Source: Ephydatia muelleri (Eukaryota; Porifera; Demospongiae; Spongillida; Spongillidae). Taken from it: DNA of 64,000 nt. Where the stretch lies: positions 3,119,767-3,183,766 of the forward strand of contig JABACO010000016.1 in assembly GCA_013339895.1 (NCBI GenBank). Direction: 5' to 3'. A program made the position numbers and the translations under genes. The notes under the pieces are model-generated. The model saw nothing but the letters and a program-made list of their open reading frames with translations. It did not search any database and was not told the DNA's origin. Numbering within the stretch: the stretch's first letter is position 1; each line of letters starts with the position of its first letter. Shown here in pieces: positions 1-12,198 of this stretch.

Positions 1-191
1 ACCCATGTGAAGGCACCAATGCTGATGTTTTGTTTTGTCAAAACTGACATCTGCATCAGTTGTTGCATGTGTGTGTGTGGTGTGTGTTGTGTGTTTGTGT
101 GTGTATGCATTTGTGAGCATATAAAACACATCCTGGAGAGAGGTTGCCATCTGTATGTGGTTTGTATGCATGTGGCTTTCATTGTACTGTA

Positions 192-1193
192 TTATGATGT
201 TACCTGCATCAGTTTGGTTCGATCTTCATTTTCAGATGGGGTGGATGGACTGGAGCTGGTGGATGGACTGGAGCTGGTGGATGGACTGGAGCTGGTGGAT
301 GGACTGGAGCTGGTGGATGGACTGGAGCTGGTGGATGGACTGGAGCTGGTGGATGGACTGGAGCTGGTGGATGGACTGGAGCTGGTGGATGGACTGGAGC
401 TGGTGGATGGACTGGAGCTGGGGCCAGATGTGTTGGCTGTGGATGGACTGGAGCTGGTGGATGCAGTTATGGTTGGACGACTGCTGCATACATGTAGTTG
501 GATTGTGACGGGGATTGCAGACGGAACACGTTCCAAATGAAGTTCTGTGGGTTTGACGCCAAAACTTTCAGCAAACCACAAAACGGATTCAACATTTGCC
601 TGCAGTTGTTTTAGCTTTCTTCTGGCCTGTCGGGTGGATAACTCATCAAGTCGTCTACCTCTGTTCATTAGAACGAGTTCATTGTGTGTTTCGTGGTGCT
701 GCTTTTGTGCTTGAGCTATTAAAGCTTCACGCAAGTTATCAATTTCCGATTCCAGACCTTCGCATTTAAGTACAACAGTTGCAAAATCCTCCAGCAACGT
801 AGAATGTTCATCGTATGGTACCGTCTCACCATTAAGAACAAAAATATTTGTTTGACCTTCTAAAATGGAGCGCTTTTTTCGTCCAGTAGTTGATCGGTAA
901 AGCGAACCGACCTTACGGCACAATGCTTGCAAGTGAGTTTCAAGTCTCTCGCAATTTTCGCGGATTGCAACAGCGTGCTGTATAACGGAGGCATTCAGCA
1001 CACATATAAGCTTTTGCTGCTTTTCGTAGTGCCATTTACACAACAGTACATTTGGCACGCTAAGTGTAAGTAGCAGTTCACTATTTGCAGAAATGCGTGC
1101 GTTCTTTGTTTTTCTTGCATTACCAATAGTAACACACGGAAGATCCCTCTCGTCCCACGGGAGGGAGGTGGCTCCTGCAGCACCACCTGTCAT
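192..1193 (-). CDS. Hypothetical protein with central coiled coil and Ser/Pro/Thr repeat tail
   Basis: Open frame of 333 codons on the minus strand starting MTGGAAGATSLPW. I do not recognise a named family. Residues about 75-210 are rich in charged heptad-like helices and include a conserved-looking block (RQARRKLKQLQANVESVLWF, about residues 190-209) followed by FAESFGV. From about residue 240 the protein becomes a tail of a six-residue unit (SSPSTS) repeated about ten times, encoded by an 18 bp minisatellite. The architecture of a conserved front part and a coding minisatellite tail resembles the large gene at the other end of the window (59183-62492), although I see no clear sequence match between them. 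It could be one exon of a longer transposon-derived or lineage-expanded gene. The antisense ORFs over the repeat are shadows. Confidence 0.55.
   Translation of the reverse strand: MTGGAAGATSLPWDERDLPCVTIGNARKTKNARISANSELLLTLSVPNVLLCKWHYEKQQKLICVLNASVIQHAVAIRENCERLETHLQALCRKVGSLYRSTTGRKKRSILEGQTNIFVLNGETVPYDEHSTLLEDFATVVLKCEGLESEIDNLREALIAQAQKQHHETHNELVLMNRGRRLDELSTRQARRKLKQLQANVESVLWFAESFGVKPTELHLERVPSAIPVTIQLHVCSSRPTITASTSSSPSTANTSGPSSSPSTSSSPSTSSSPSTSSSPSTSSSPSTSSSPSTSSSPSTSSSPSTSSSPSTSSSPSTPSENEDRTKLMQVTS
237..462. repeat. 18 bp coding minisatellite
   Basis: About ten near-identical copies of an 18 bp unit (plus strand GGTGGATGGACTGGAGCT), then a short divergent spacer and one further copy. 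The period is a multiple of three, so the minus-strand gene reads through it as SSPSTS repeats. Confidence 0.9.
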
Positions 1194-2218
1194 TTCAACG
1201 ATCGATATGATGAAATGACCATCGTTAACTTATTTATTATTATTATACGCATGGAGAGCTACCCACCGCGCGTATATGAATTAAGTTAATAGCATTAATA
1301 CACATGTAGAATGAGTAGCGGTCCAGCCTGGAGACTACACTCGCTGGCATGGGTACTATCCAGTCGAACTGTCGAAAGGATTGTAACGTCACGAAAGAAG
1401 GTTAGTATATCGATCGATTAGTGTCTGTGTCATGGGGTCGATCCAAGTAGGGTGAAAAACGCGAGTTTCTCGTTCTATGGCAAGACTACCCTAAGGAAGA
1501 AGCATCGTGGGTGTCTCACAGAAGTGTCACGCCTGCTCTCTTAAGGTGCGTTATACACAGGCCGGCGATTTAATTTATATTAATAGGGCGTTTGGTAACC
1601 CACATGCAACCATTAATGCGAACTGTTTTAGACAGTGCAAGTCAGTTTATTTTCCACATCGGTCGCTCCTTAACGGCTGGAACTATTAGAAAAAATCGCC
1701 TTTCCCTTAAAATGCAAACAGACGATTTTGATGGCAGATACTTCACAGATGAATGGTACGTGAAGTACGACCAAAATTGTGTGGGTGTGCTGTTGAGTTC
1801 CCGATCAAAATGAAGAGTTGCATCACATGGGCAAGGTGCAACGCATTCTCCAAGCAGAAAGAAATGCATGTGAAAAAACTGTATTTTGAACGCCTGTACG
1901 TGTTTGTCGTGAATAAACGTGTTTAATTATTCATTGTTGTTGGGGGCTACCTTCCTCCTGTACCCATTATGTAGTGAATGAATTTACAATCTGCAACCAC
2001 ACCAATCATCATTCATGTACATGTACATATTAGAACCTGATGTGTCTACAGTCTTCTGTATTTACTTCATATTGGTAGGTCTTTGAGGTGTTGCCAACAG
2101 CGCAAATGACCAGCTCCACTACAAATGTATGCAAGGAAATGGATTGTATGGTACCATGAGATCATGACAAAACACAGAAAAACATATATACATTTTTCCA
2201 TATTATAATTATAATTAT

Positions 2219-2280
2219 ATACACACACACAACACACACACACACATGCACACACACACACGCACACACACACACACACT
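2219..2280. repeat. (AC)n microsatellite
   Basis: Dinucleotide AC run with a few interruptions. The cysteine/valine-rich ORF antisense to it is a translation artefact. Confidence 0.9.
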
Positions 2281-3147
2281 AGGAGTGACATCCACTGGCC
2301 ACCACCTACTCGCACTTATATGCATACTACCGCAACCTCTTTTTTTAATGCATACACGTTTTAGCCTATAGAGCTCTTTCATCATCTAATTAGTCCGCCA
2401 TATTGGTGCCCATTTACTATGGAGAAGTATGGGCTTACGTTTGGTTTAGGTGTGTTACATTAGTTCAGAGTGCCGTCTAGACATATACTATTGTGCTCTA
2501 ACACATGATTTTTACTTGAGCCCTCATAGCGTGAGTAACTTAAACAAAGAGTACCAATACCCGAGCATAAGCCCATACATTTCCATAGTAAACCAAGCAC
2601 CAAGGTGATTGACATAAAAACAATTAACGCAATTAAAGCCTATGCGTCATGTGACCATGAAAGAGCTCTATTCATGATGACCTTAGTACTTACATGTACA
2701 TCAAGCTTCGACAGGACTGAGAACGAGGGAAGTACATCTTGCCTATGGGATAAAAAACGTGAGCTACAATATTATCAGGTGGGCTGTAATACATGTAAGA
2801 GTGTTACTGACCATGGATCGGTCATGCAACCAGTATCAAGTTTATCTCGGCTGATCAACACATGGCTGTATTTTCTGTGGCCGTGTGCACCATTTTTGAA
2901 TTTTTATATCAGTTGAGACTTTCACATGCAGGCTGCTTCAGTCGCATACCGTGAGTCTAGTCAACTGCATGCATGCATGCACATGTCATGTAGCACTAGT
3001 TAATTAATTATGCACACCAGGGAGTGTACAGATCACACCATTTCACTTGTCACACCTAGGTGTTTGTGTGCCCTGCACACATAGAGCACTAGAGTGTGCC
3101 CTATGGTGTGATGGCAATTTGGTGTGCTTCACACGCCATAGTGTAGC

Positions 3148-3896
3148 TATGATGCCTTCACATGGGTACACAAGCTATGATGCCTTCATATGGGTACACT
3201 AGCTATGATGCCTTCACATGGGTACACTAGCTACATGATATGATGCCTTCACATGGGTATATACACAGGCTATGGTGCCTTCACATGGGTACATTGGCTA
3301 TGGTGCCTTCACATGGGTATGTACACTGGCTATGATGCCTTCACATGGGTACACTAGCTATGATGCCTTCACATGGGTACACTAGCTATGGTGCCTTCAC
3401 ATGAATACACTAGCTATGATGCCTTCACATGTGTATGCATACAGGCTATGGTGCCTTCACATGGGTACACTAGCTATGATGCCTACACTAGCTATGGTGC
3501 CTTCACATGGGTACAATAGCTATGATGCCTTCACATGGGTACACTGGCTATGATGCCTTCACATGGGTACACTAGCTATGATGCCTTCACATGGTTACGT
3601 ACACTGGCTATGATGCCTTCAAATGGGTACACTAGCTATGATGCCTACACTAGCTATGGTGCCTTCACATGGGTACAATAGCTATGATGCCTTCACATGG
3701 GTACACTGGCTATGATGCCTTCACATGGGTACAATAGCTATGATGCCTTCACATGGGTATATACACAGGCTACGGTGCCTTCACATGGGTAAACTTGCAA
3801 TGGTGCCTTCACATGGGTATGTACAGTACACTGACTATGGTGCCTTCACATGGGTACATTACCTATGGTGCCTTCACATGGGTACACTAGCTATGG
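3148..3896. repeat. Minisatellite, unit about 28 bp
   Basis: More than twenty imperfect copies of a unit containing GATGCCTTCACATGGGTACA followed by CTAGCTAT, with variants (ATGGTGCC, GTATATACACAGG) and some truncated units. The array ends abruptly at about 3896. No reading frame crosses it. Confidence 0.85.
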
Positions 3897-5625
3897 CCAA
3901 TTGATAACTCAGGTAAGAGAAGTCGTTGAAGCCAGACAGAAGTAGTGCCACACTGTGAAAGTGAATGGTGTGAAGTGCATGCAGAACGTTTGGAGACCAA
4001 ATAAGCTACCACGCCGGTCGAAGCTGCTTTCAGCTTCCGATAAATCGGTGCGCATTGTCTAGAATTAAAACACATGCATGTAACCGTATTGGTGCCAATA
4101 GCCGGTATACGCCACACCTATAGTTGTACTTGAGTAGCTTGGATAAATTACCAACGTAACAGATTATGAAATGCGTGATGTTTAGGCCTACAAAAGATTC
4201 GGAACGTATGGGTACTAGTACGCGCCCTTGCATATGTACTCAACTGGTAGCAAAACCCCCTGTTGCGTAGCGCTAGGAGGCGTGTGGAACCGATTTCATA
4301 CAGTACGTATACAAGTGGTACATATCGCTGACACAGAAGGAGGGGGGAAGCTCATTGCCTTACGTGTCGTCCACGCGCGTGAGTCAATTTTGAGGGCACG
4401 AGACGGAGACAACATCTGATTCGATATGGAATACTTCTTTCAACTATGGAAGCCGATTTTTAAATATAAAGACCTAGTTTTCAATATATATTATAGTTCT
4501 TCGATGTACTAGCTATATTTTTTTCTCATAACAAATTAGCAAATCGTAAAGGTGTTGACACAAATGGTCATAGAATATTGTAATGAGAAACGCAACCCAT
4601 TGACTACGCGTACATTGAGGACAATGTTATGACAATCCTAGGGAAGCGACACCTTAAATAGGAAAAATACGGCGACCTTTCTAAAAATCATGCCATAAGT
4701 AGTGTACTAACAATTTCTCATAACAAATTCTGAGAAAAATCTGGCGCGCTTGGTATTGAAGTACTCCATACATGTCTATGGGTAGATATACGGGAATATT
4801 CGTTGATTCGCAAACCGTGAATTAATTACTTCTGACTTTTGACCGCTCATTTCTGCATATGGCTTTTGTTGTCTGATCAGATGAGCAGCAACTCAGCTCG
4901 TAACAGACCAAGTTTGTTTTCACTTATACTTCTGAAACTAAAATTCCATCAGATGCGGCAAGTACGCAGCTGTGTAAATCTTTGTGTACCTCCATCGCCT
5001 TCCCTGAGTGACCAATATCGCTTATTTTGTAAAAACTGAGTGATCTCGCAGTATTGTATTGTATGGAAGAGGAATTATAGCGTTGCGTCGTTCCAAAGCT
5101 TCGTTGTGCGAGTTTGGATAGGTCTAGTTTGTGTACCTTTGCCGCCTTTTTAAAGCAAAAGAGCCAATTTTAAGTAGTGGATTTCTTATGTAGATAGGTT
5201 GGCGTATTGCATGCGTGCCGTTTTATTGAGATTGACCATTTGGTGTGTCCTGTGTGCCTTTTCAAAGGTGACCATCCGCGATGGGCAGACCGGCGATTTA
5301 CATTAAGTGACCCTCGCAAAAATGAGGAGCGGAAGAAAAAAACGGGCCTCATTTCCACGTGCATCGCTAGTGGTGAATATGCCACTTGGCATTTTACTGT
5401 CATCGCCCCTACCAACTCCTTCAGAACAGATTCACATGACACCTTCATGGTTGATATCCTTACTAGTATCTTCCTTTCTAAGTGGACCAGTTCTGTCAGT
5501 TGTTCAGCTGGGCATGAGGCTATCAAAAATAGCATTGCCTCCACCTTGGGTCTTAACTTCCTCGTCTCCCCTTGTTGTACAATGTTTGTCTCAAAGTACC
5601 CATGCAACTACATGTATAGCAATGA

Positions 5626-5910
5626 GGGTTCAGTCTAGCAAGTGCCTGGATGGAATCTGGTAGAATATGTGTGCAGAGATAATATATAGAGGGATTGGAA
5701 ACAAGGCTTATCAACACTAATTAACGCGGGCAGAGCAGGAATGAAGCCATATAACGGTGATGCAATACGTTGCTGCCAGCCACACACAGAGGATTCTACT
5801 TGTACATGTAAATGTTATACAAGTTGTTTTCTTAGTCCTTTTGATTTTTGGGTCAGTTTCTTCTCCTGCTTCTTATAAATTTCCATCCAGGCACTTGCTA
5901 GACTGAACCC
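5626..5910. repeat. Perfect 30 bp inverted repeat pair
   Basis: Positions 5626-5655 are the exact reverse complement of 5881-5910, separated by 225 bp. The right arm lies inside the last exon of the P-like transposase pseudogene and codes for part of its C-terminus, so the left arm is an inverted duplicate of coding DNA beyond the gene end. Confidence 0.9.
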
Positions 5911-8900
5911 ACGAATGGTAATCCACATATCTACAATCATGCCCAAGAGTATGTTGCTGTTATCTTGTTCCCAGGTAACGGTAACAATTGACCACGGAAA
6001 ACGTACGTCTTCACTGCTCACGATAGTTGATACAGCCTCACCACTAATGCAAGTTGTATGGTATTTTAGGTGATTGCGCAATTCTCTCTCCATGGCAAGA
6101 AATAATTCAAATGCCATATCACTGACTGTGATAAGCCCACCACGATTGATGCTTGCAAGCCAATCAGAAGTATGGTTTGGAGTTTCCTCCCCATCACTGA
6201 TCAAATCATCTAGACACAGTTCCAGATCCTTCTTATTGTGCAGTGATGATCTTAACAGTTTCTTTTTGACTGCCCGCGGAACATATCCAGCTGTATATCG
6301 CAGAGCATTCATTTCTTCATACGTCAAGTCAGTAATGTTTCCTAACATAGAATCAGAACTGTGCACTGCAAGCTGAGCTTTCACCAGATCTTTAAAGATG
6401 AAGTGACCAACACACTGGCAGAAGATGGGGTTGTACGATACCTGGCTTGTGTGTAAGAAAAGCTTCCAAACTTCTACGTAGGCTATGCTGGTTCTGAGGG
6501 TATGGTACTTACTCCACATTTGACTTCGTGTTTTCTTTTTGTATGGTGAGGAACTTGAAGGTATGCAGTTCAGAAAAGACTCAACTACAGCCTTTTCAAA
6601 AGCACTGGCACTGTCGGGGTGTTCATGAATCCATTCAGCAAGCCCTTGTGCTATTTGTTTGGGTGACTGCTCTTGAAAAAAAGAAACCCTGTGTGCATCT
6701 TCTTTTACCACATAAAGTAGAGCTTTCATCAATATGGAATCATTGCAACTTCCTGTAAGAGGTGGATATGAGAGTTGAAATTCATACATCTATGCACAAT
6801 ACACTTCTTACCTAAATCAATAGCACTCTGACTTTCATTATAAACCACTGCTTTCTGCTGGGACCTACATCGCCGCTTGGGTAGTGGTTCACAAGTAGCC
6901 TCAGCAATCTCAACATTTCCACCACGGCAATTCCCTCTCTTAGGGCGGTGTGAAAAAGAATTAGTAACCCTAAGAGCTTGAGTATTTTTCAAGAATTCTG
7001 CTGCATTAGGATTATCGTGGACTCCTCGTTGCCGCTGGCAACCAAAACAGCGCTCTAAAGGATCCTGACAAAGTCGTTGACTCATGAATGAATGAACATC
7101 AGGGATGCTGAAAATGTACCTGACAAAGTCGTTGATTCAGGAATGAATGAACATTAGGGATGCTGAAAATGTACCGTACCAGTTCTATGAAAGACCAGGC
7201 TAAGGGGTGAAGAAAGTATTGATGTCATATGATTTTGTTTTGTATGTTAATAAACATACCAGTCATCCTTAAACCATAGTGGGTTGCTGCACTAAGCATC
7301 ATAGTTTGTTTCTGTGCCTTAGAGAATCCAGGTCTGTTACTCACAGAACTTTCCCAGTTATCTAAGTACTTCAAGAAGTCATTCTCCAACCACTGAGAAT
7401 GAAAAAAGAGATACATGCATATCCTGTATTTCTTAACTGCAAAACACAAATATAAAATCACCTTTAAACGCCAATCGTCACTTGATGTAAAAGGCTTTTG
7501 AAAAGGTTTCCTTGCTGTTGCACCATGTGAGTAGTTATGGACGTTGAGTGTGTCAAACAGCTTGTCAGCCATGCCAAGAAATTTTGCAGTCTCCGTAGCA
7601 ACATCTCCACACACTAAAACAACTGCTTTTGATACTGACTCACTCAAAACCTTTCATTAGGATAACACAACATAGGATACAGAATCATACAACTTTGAAT
7701 ACCTACCTGTGCTGCTAAATCGACGCGCATCTTGTTAGTGATATGTGTTAATACTGCAGTTTTGGCAGAAGACGGGTTCCAGACATTGAAGCTGTATCAG
7801 TTTCATATAAGCTTTGTATATGTGACCACAGTATGTCCTTCTCATTGCACTGGTAATTTTAACAGTGGCATGTTATGGACACCAACAATGCACTTATAGA
7901 ACATACCCATAATCTTCTAGACATGAAGCAATTTCGCATCGTTTTCACCAGATGAGGGGGATCAGATATAAAATACAGAAAACGACTGTCTGAAGAATAA
8001 GGATTGGGGACCTTATAGACTAAGCTTCCTGCAGAACAAGGCTGGTGAAGCTTTATTAGACTCCTATTAGGAGCCCCTCCATCCATTGTCACTCCATGAA
8101 CCTATAGAATGCTTATAAAACTTAAGTGAGCATACAATAAATGCCAAACTTACTTTAAGGCCACATTGTTCCAGGCGACCTACAAGCTTCCCAAAATGGA
8201 TCATACAATTGGTAGCCTGATAGTGTGTGACATGGGAACTGCACATAGGGACATTGTAACTTTTTAAAGAGGCCTCGCACCATAAAGACCACCATAGTCT
8301 TGGCAAGCTGTTGAGTGTTTTTTGGCTGTTCGGATGTAAGGGATAGCTCAAACTGTGTAAGATGCTCATTTATGTCACCTAAATTTGCAAAGCCGATCAT
8401 TTGGCGACCATGCTTATCAAATACTAGGTTCTCCTTGATATGAACTTCATCTATAAGAAGCACCACAGACCTTTCTCTTTCAGGACAAGAGGTGACTCTA
8501 GCAGCTTTTGTTAGCATCTCATCTATTTCAGCACTAAATCCAGATGATGACTGCACATAGTGTGTGTAGTCTCAGAGTGTCCTCTGTGATGGCAGGACAA
8601 CGCATCCAGATTCTTGAAGAGCCTCATAAGCAGCAGCAGATCTAAACGGAAATGATATTATCACAATTAATTTTTTATCATTTGTTGCTTACTTGTGTCT
8701 TAGATACAAACACCACCGTATCATCAAAGGGTGCCATCTCATACCACGAAGATGAGTCTTTGAGGCAGCTTCTAACTGTTGTTGCCATGCAAAAGATGTG
8801 TCTAATAGTCTGTTTGGATGACAGATGTTCCATGTGTGAGACGTCATGATGGCCGTTACAAAGCTTTCTGACTCTTCATCAAGAGTGACCCCATTTTCCT

Positions 8901-9010
8901 CAGTGGCTTTCAAAACTTTCTCCTTAAGTCGTTCTGCAGACTTCTGGAGAGTCCGATACTTATGTTGCAGTTGCTGGATCCTATCTGTCAACTCTCTGAC
9001 AGTAAGAAAA
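5815..9010 (-). pseudogene. P-element-like (THAP9-like) transposase, eight exons, disrupted
   Basis: Reading the minus strand, eight blocks joined by GT-AG signals give one P-element-type transposase. Approximate exons in plus coordinates are 9010-8693 (coiled coil, then a block ending WCLYLRHK), 8641-8154 (RNase H-like core: LLIDEVHIKENLVFDKHG, FANLGDINEHL, MVRGLFKKLQCPYVQFPC), 8101-7907 (TMDGGAPNRSLIKLH, FISDPPHLVKTMRN), 7849-7707, 7650-7462 (GATARKPFQKPFTSSDDWRL), 7392-7260, about 7118-6812 (QRLCQDPLERCFGCQRQRG) and 6752-5815 (C-terminal 310 residues). Several junctions keep phase exactly. Lesions: a TGA near 8571, a frameshift near 8170-8190, a frameshift in the fourth exon, and a 55 bp tandem duplication over the start of the seventh. 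No THAP zinc finger or terminal inverted repeat was found. A transposition role is inferred from the family, and this copy should be inactive. Confidence 0.8.
7064..7173. repeat. 55 bp tandem duplication
   Basis: Two adjacent 55 bp copies starting CCTGACAAAGTCGTTGA at 7064 and 7119. They cover the 5' end of an exon of the P-like transposase. As 55 is not a multiple of three, reading through both copies shifts the frame. Confidence 0.85.
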
Positions 9011-9146
9011 CTACATGCAAAAAGCACATATACGTATTGTACACCATTATTTATCTCATACCGATAGTTTATTTTATCAGAATTGCCTGTGCAACCATTG
9101 TTAACTTTCAACTTTTCCTTCCAAATGCCTGTGTGCAGAATAGACC

Positions 9147-9546
9147 AAAATGTACAAATAGGACTAACCAAACACAAAACACGACAAACTGATCAATACG
9201 CACAACTGCCCGCGCACAGAAGGTACACAAGTTAATGGACTCCATCCCCACTCCAGGCGTATAATGTGCGTGACATGTATCAAAAAATGACAAAAAAAGT
9301 AGCCAAGTACATACAAATAGAACTAACCAACATCAAATCACGACAAACTGATCAATACGCACAACTGCCCGCGCACAGAAGGTACACAAGTTAATGGACT
9401 CCATCCCCACTCCAGGCGTATTTTGTGTGTGACATGTATCAAAAAATGACGAAAAAAGTAGCCAAGTACATACAAATAGGACTAACCAACAACAAAACAC
9501 GACAAACTGATCAATACGCACAACAGCCCGCACAGAAGGTACACAA
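9147..9546. repeat. 159 bp tandem repeat, about 2.4 copies
   Basis: The marker GACAAACTGATCAATACGC recurs at 9183, 9342 and 9501, an exact period of 159 bp. It lies just beyond the 5' end of the P-like transposase exons. The repeated minus-strand ORFs are a by-product. Confidence 0.9.
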
Positions 9547-11159
9547 GTGCGATGCGTCCTGAAAAAAATTTTTTTCTTCTAATTTTGGAAGTTGCCCGTC
9601 ATATTTTTCCCACCTAAAACGCTTACAGATATTCTCCTACGTATATGAAGCGCTTCAGAGCAGATAACAAGAACCAAGACCAACCGAACTGAAGATATGA
9701 ACGATTTCGAACCTCTCAGTAGGTGTTAACGATGTAACGCGGAGTGCCCACAGCCAGTGATGCGCTCACGTGACTCGTTTCCAATCCCCTTACTACACAG
9801 CCAAATTTTAACAATATGTACCATATCTCATGCTGTACCGTACATGATGTACACATTTGTAGCGTATATGATATATGAGTCATCATGATGCTACATTTTG
9901 GCACAGAATGTTCTACAACCTGTAACAAAAATGACCATCATTATGTGACCTGAAGTTATCATTATGATACAGACTTTTATCATTTTGATACATATCCGTA
10001 TAAATCCCCCTCCGCCCCCATTGTAAAAAAGGCTCCTGTGCGTGACAAGGAACTAGTAGCCTTTATTCACGTTCTGCCAGTTTAAAATCCCTATTTTATT
10101 TGATGGTGCATGCTCGTTGTACCAGGTCCCTAGGAGCATTACTCCGTTGTTTCTGATATGGGACGGCCGGAACAGAGGGAAAGAGAACGCAAGAGATCTG
10201 CTAAATTGTGCAAATCTCTTGACAGCTTTTTCCTTTCCAAGAATGTGGCTATCCCATTTTTAGATCATCAACCCTGACAGCCGGTTCTCACCACTTTCAA
10301 CCACTACCACATCTCTGCTTACTCTGGTGCCTGCCATCATTTGTGCAAGAAATGTTGAACTCGACAGTGTATCATGATGACTTGCCATCACCTGAGCTTG
10401 TGCCACAAGAAATAATTCGATGGAAGTTACGATATGAAAATCTACCACCCGACAAAGAACATCAACCACTGCGTGACATAGTATCGTATGCAGTAATATG
10501 CAGAGTTTGCCCACGCCATGGTATGCAGATACATATCCAGACATGCACGTGTGCGGACCAATATACATACTCGTACCTAGATATGTCAATGTCCAGTGCA
10601 GTGTGCAGATGGGTATTGTTGGGGCTAAGTATCGGGTGCGTACCGCACCCATATCGCGAGCAGCAGTTTAGCCCGTAAATTACGATAGTGTGCAATAAAT
10701 AGGAATATAGGCCGTTTTAACCACACCCATGAAAACGCATTCATATGAGTGTGGCTACTATAATTACCTCGACCGAGTCGCGTACTCACAGGTAAGTTAT
10801 TGGATCCCTGTAAACTTCTGATACCTACATCTGTGACTATTTCTAGCGGGTGTAGCCTGTAGGCCTATTTGAGCAATTAATTTTGATATCATTATCTGCG
10901 CATGCTCGGTTTTAAGTTTTGCACGTGTTGGTCATTAGTGGAGGTGACGACGCACGATCGAGCAAAGGAAACAAAAATAGGCAACTTGGTTTAGTTCCCA
11001 ACGAAATAGGAGGAAAGGAAAATTGGACTACTGGGCTATCTGTGGAGACAGTACTAATGGAGCCGTTCCCAACCTCAGAGAAATTGGATTGTTGATTTTG
11101 ATCACTATATAGCTGACGAATCAGTGAGGTGCAACTGTGCAAGATAAAGAGTTTCGGAC
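9547..11159. other. Non-coding stretch
   Basis: Only short overlapping ORFs without recognisable domains. No RNA gene, repeat array or transposon end stands out. Confidence 0.4.
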
Positions 11160-11660
11160 GGGTATCTTTCGGAATTCCCCCCCACATTCCGTAAATTTCC
11201 GTACACTTCAATTATTCAATCAATCGATGTTTAACACCTCGTTTTAAGTATAAACACCTTGTAATCACTTATACTACAAAGGATATTGTTCCGCTATATG
11301 CCCAACAAGGTTACAGAATGCTGTTGGACCATCCAAGTGGAAGGGAGCTACTGCATTCGAGACTGTAACTGATATAACAGGCTTAGTACAGTGATGGTTC
11401 AATCTGGAAGCTAAAGGTCATCCTACCAACTCTAAACCTGAAGCTAATGCTAACCCCAGCTAGCTGGAAGCCTGCGGCGCTCCCCCTAATACGGGGCCTG
11501 GTGTCGGTGGAGCACCCTATACAGTTCTTTTCCGTCTTCCTTTGTCGCTACTCAGAGGGCTTAAGGTTACCTTACCAACCCCAAACCTAAAACCTAATGC
11601 TAAGCCCAGCTAGCCTGGGGCCTGCGGCGCTCCCCCTAACACCGTGCCTGCGGCGTATGT

Positions 11661-11846
11661 ATGGCAAGCCATCAGTAACAAAATTCGAAGACGACCTCTG
11701 GGAGACGTCATGGAACCTTATGTCGTTGTCAGTGTATTTTAGGACGTCGTAAGATCGTGTTACGACGTCGTGAGTGGTTTTTTTTTTTACGGCGTCGTGA
11801 GATTTTTTTACGACGTCGTGAGATGTGTTACGACGTCGTAGATTCT
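11661..11846. repeat. Left arm of 186 bp inverted repeat
   Basis: Reverse complement matches 13499-13684 almost base for base, differing mainly in the length of a T run. The arm contains several copies of the self-complementary decamer ACGACGTCGT. Confidence 0.9.
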
Positions 11847-12100
11847 TTACGACGTCGTGACATTTACGACGTCGTGAGACTTACGACGTCGTGAGATACT
11901 TTACGACGTCGTGAGACTTACGACGTCGTGAGATACTTTACGACGTCGTGAGACTTACGACGTCGTGAGATACTTTACGACGTCGTGAGACTTACGACGT
12001 CGTGAGATACTTTACGACGTCGTGAGACTTACGACGTCGTGAGAACTTTACGACGTCGTGAGACTTACGACGTCGTGAGACTTACGACGTCGTGAGATAT
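11740..12100. repeat. Array of palindromic ACGACGTCGT units
   Basis: Around twenty copies of the perfect palindrome ACGACGTCGT separated by short spacers (GAGACTT and GAGATACTTT alternating). Both strands read the same, so the array could form cruciforms or be a multi-site protein-binding platform. It sits about 100 bp upstream of the transposase start. Confidence 0.9.
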
Positions 12101-12198
12101 TTTTAGGCCTGATTACGTCATAACAACATGACCTTTCATATGTCTGTAGTCTCGTACCCACCCCCACATTTACGTAAGCAATCCTAGTAGTGGCTAAC

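Larger units (their letters stand above)
1194..5814. other. Non-coding stretch with simple and tandem repeats
   Basis: No convincing gene in about 4.6 kb. ORFs here are short, overlap on both strands and show no domain or codon signal. The stretch contains an (AC)n tract, a 28 bp-class minisatellite and one arm of a perfect 30 bp inverted repeat (5626-5655) whose partner lies in the last exon of the neighbouring transposase pseudogene. Confidence 0.6.

Noticed and set aside
7..540. ORFs over the (TG)n and 18 bp repeat on the plus strand
   Set aside because: Antisense shadows of the minus-strand repeat-tailed gene; composition is dictated by simple repeats.
2067..2315. Cys/Val-rich minus-strand ORF
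   Set aside because: Translation of the (AC)n microsatellite.
3148..3896. Possible CRISPR-like array
   Set aside because: Units are contiguous and imperfect with no unique spacers; an ordinary minisatellite in a eukaryotic context.
5170..5663. Overlapping ORFs on both strands around 5.2-5.6 kb
   Set aside because: No domain, and three frames are open in the same stretch by chance; no splice or codon support.
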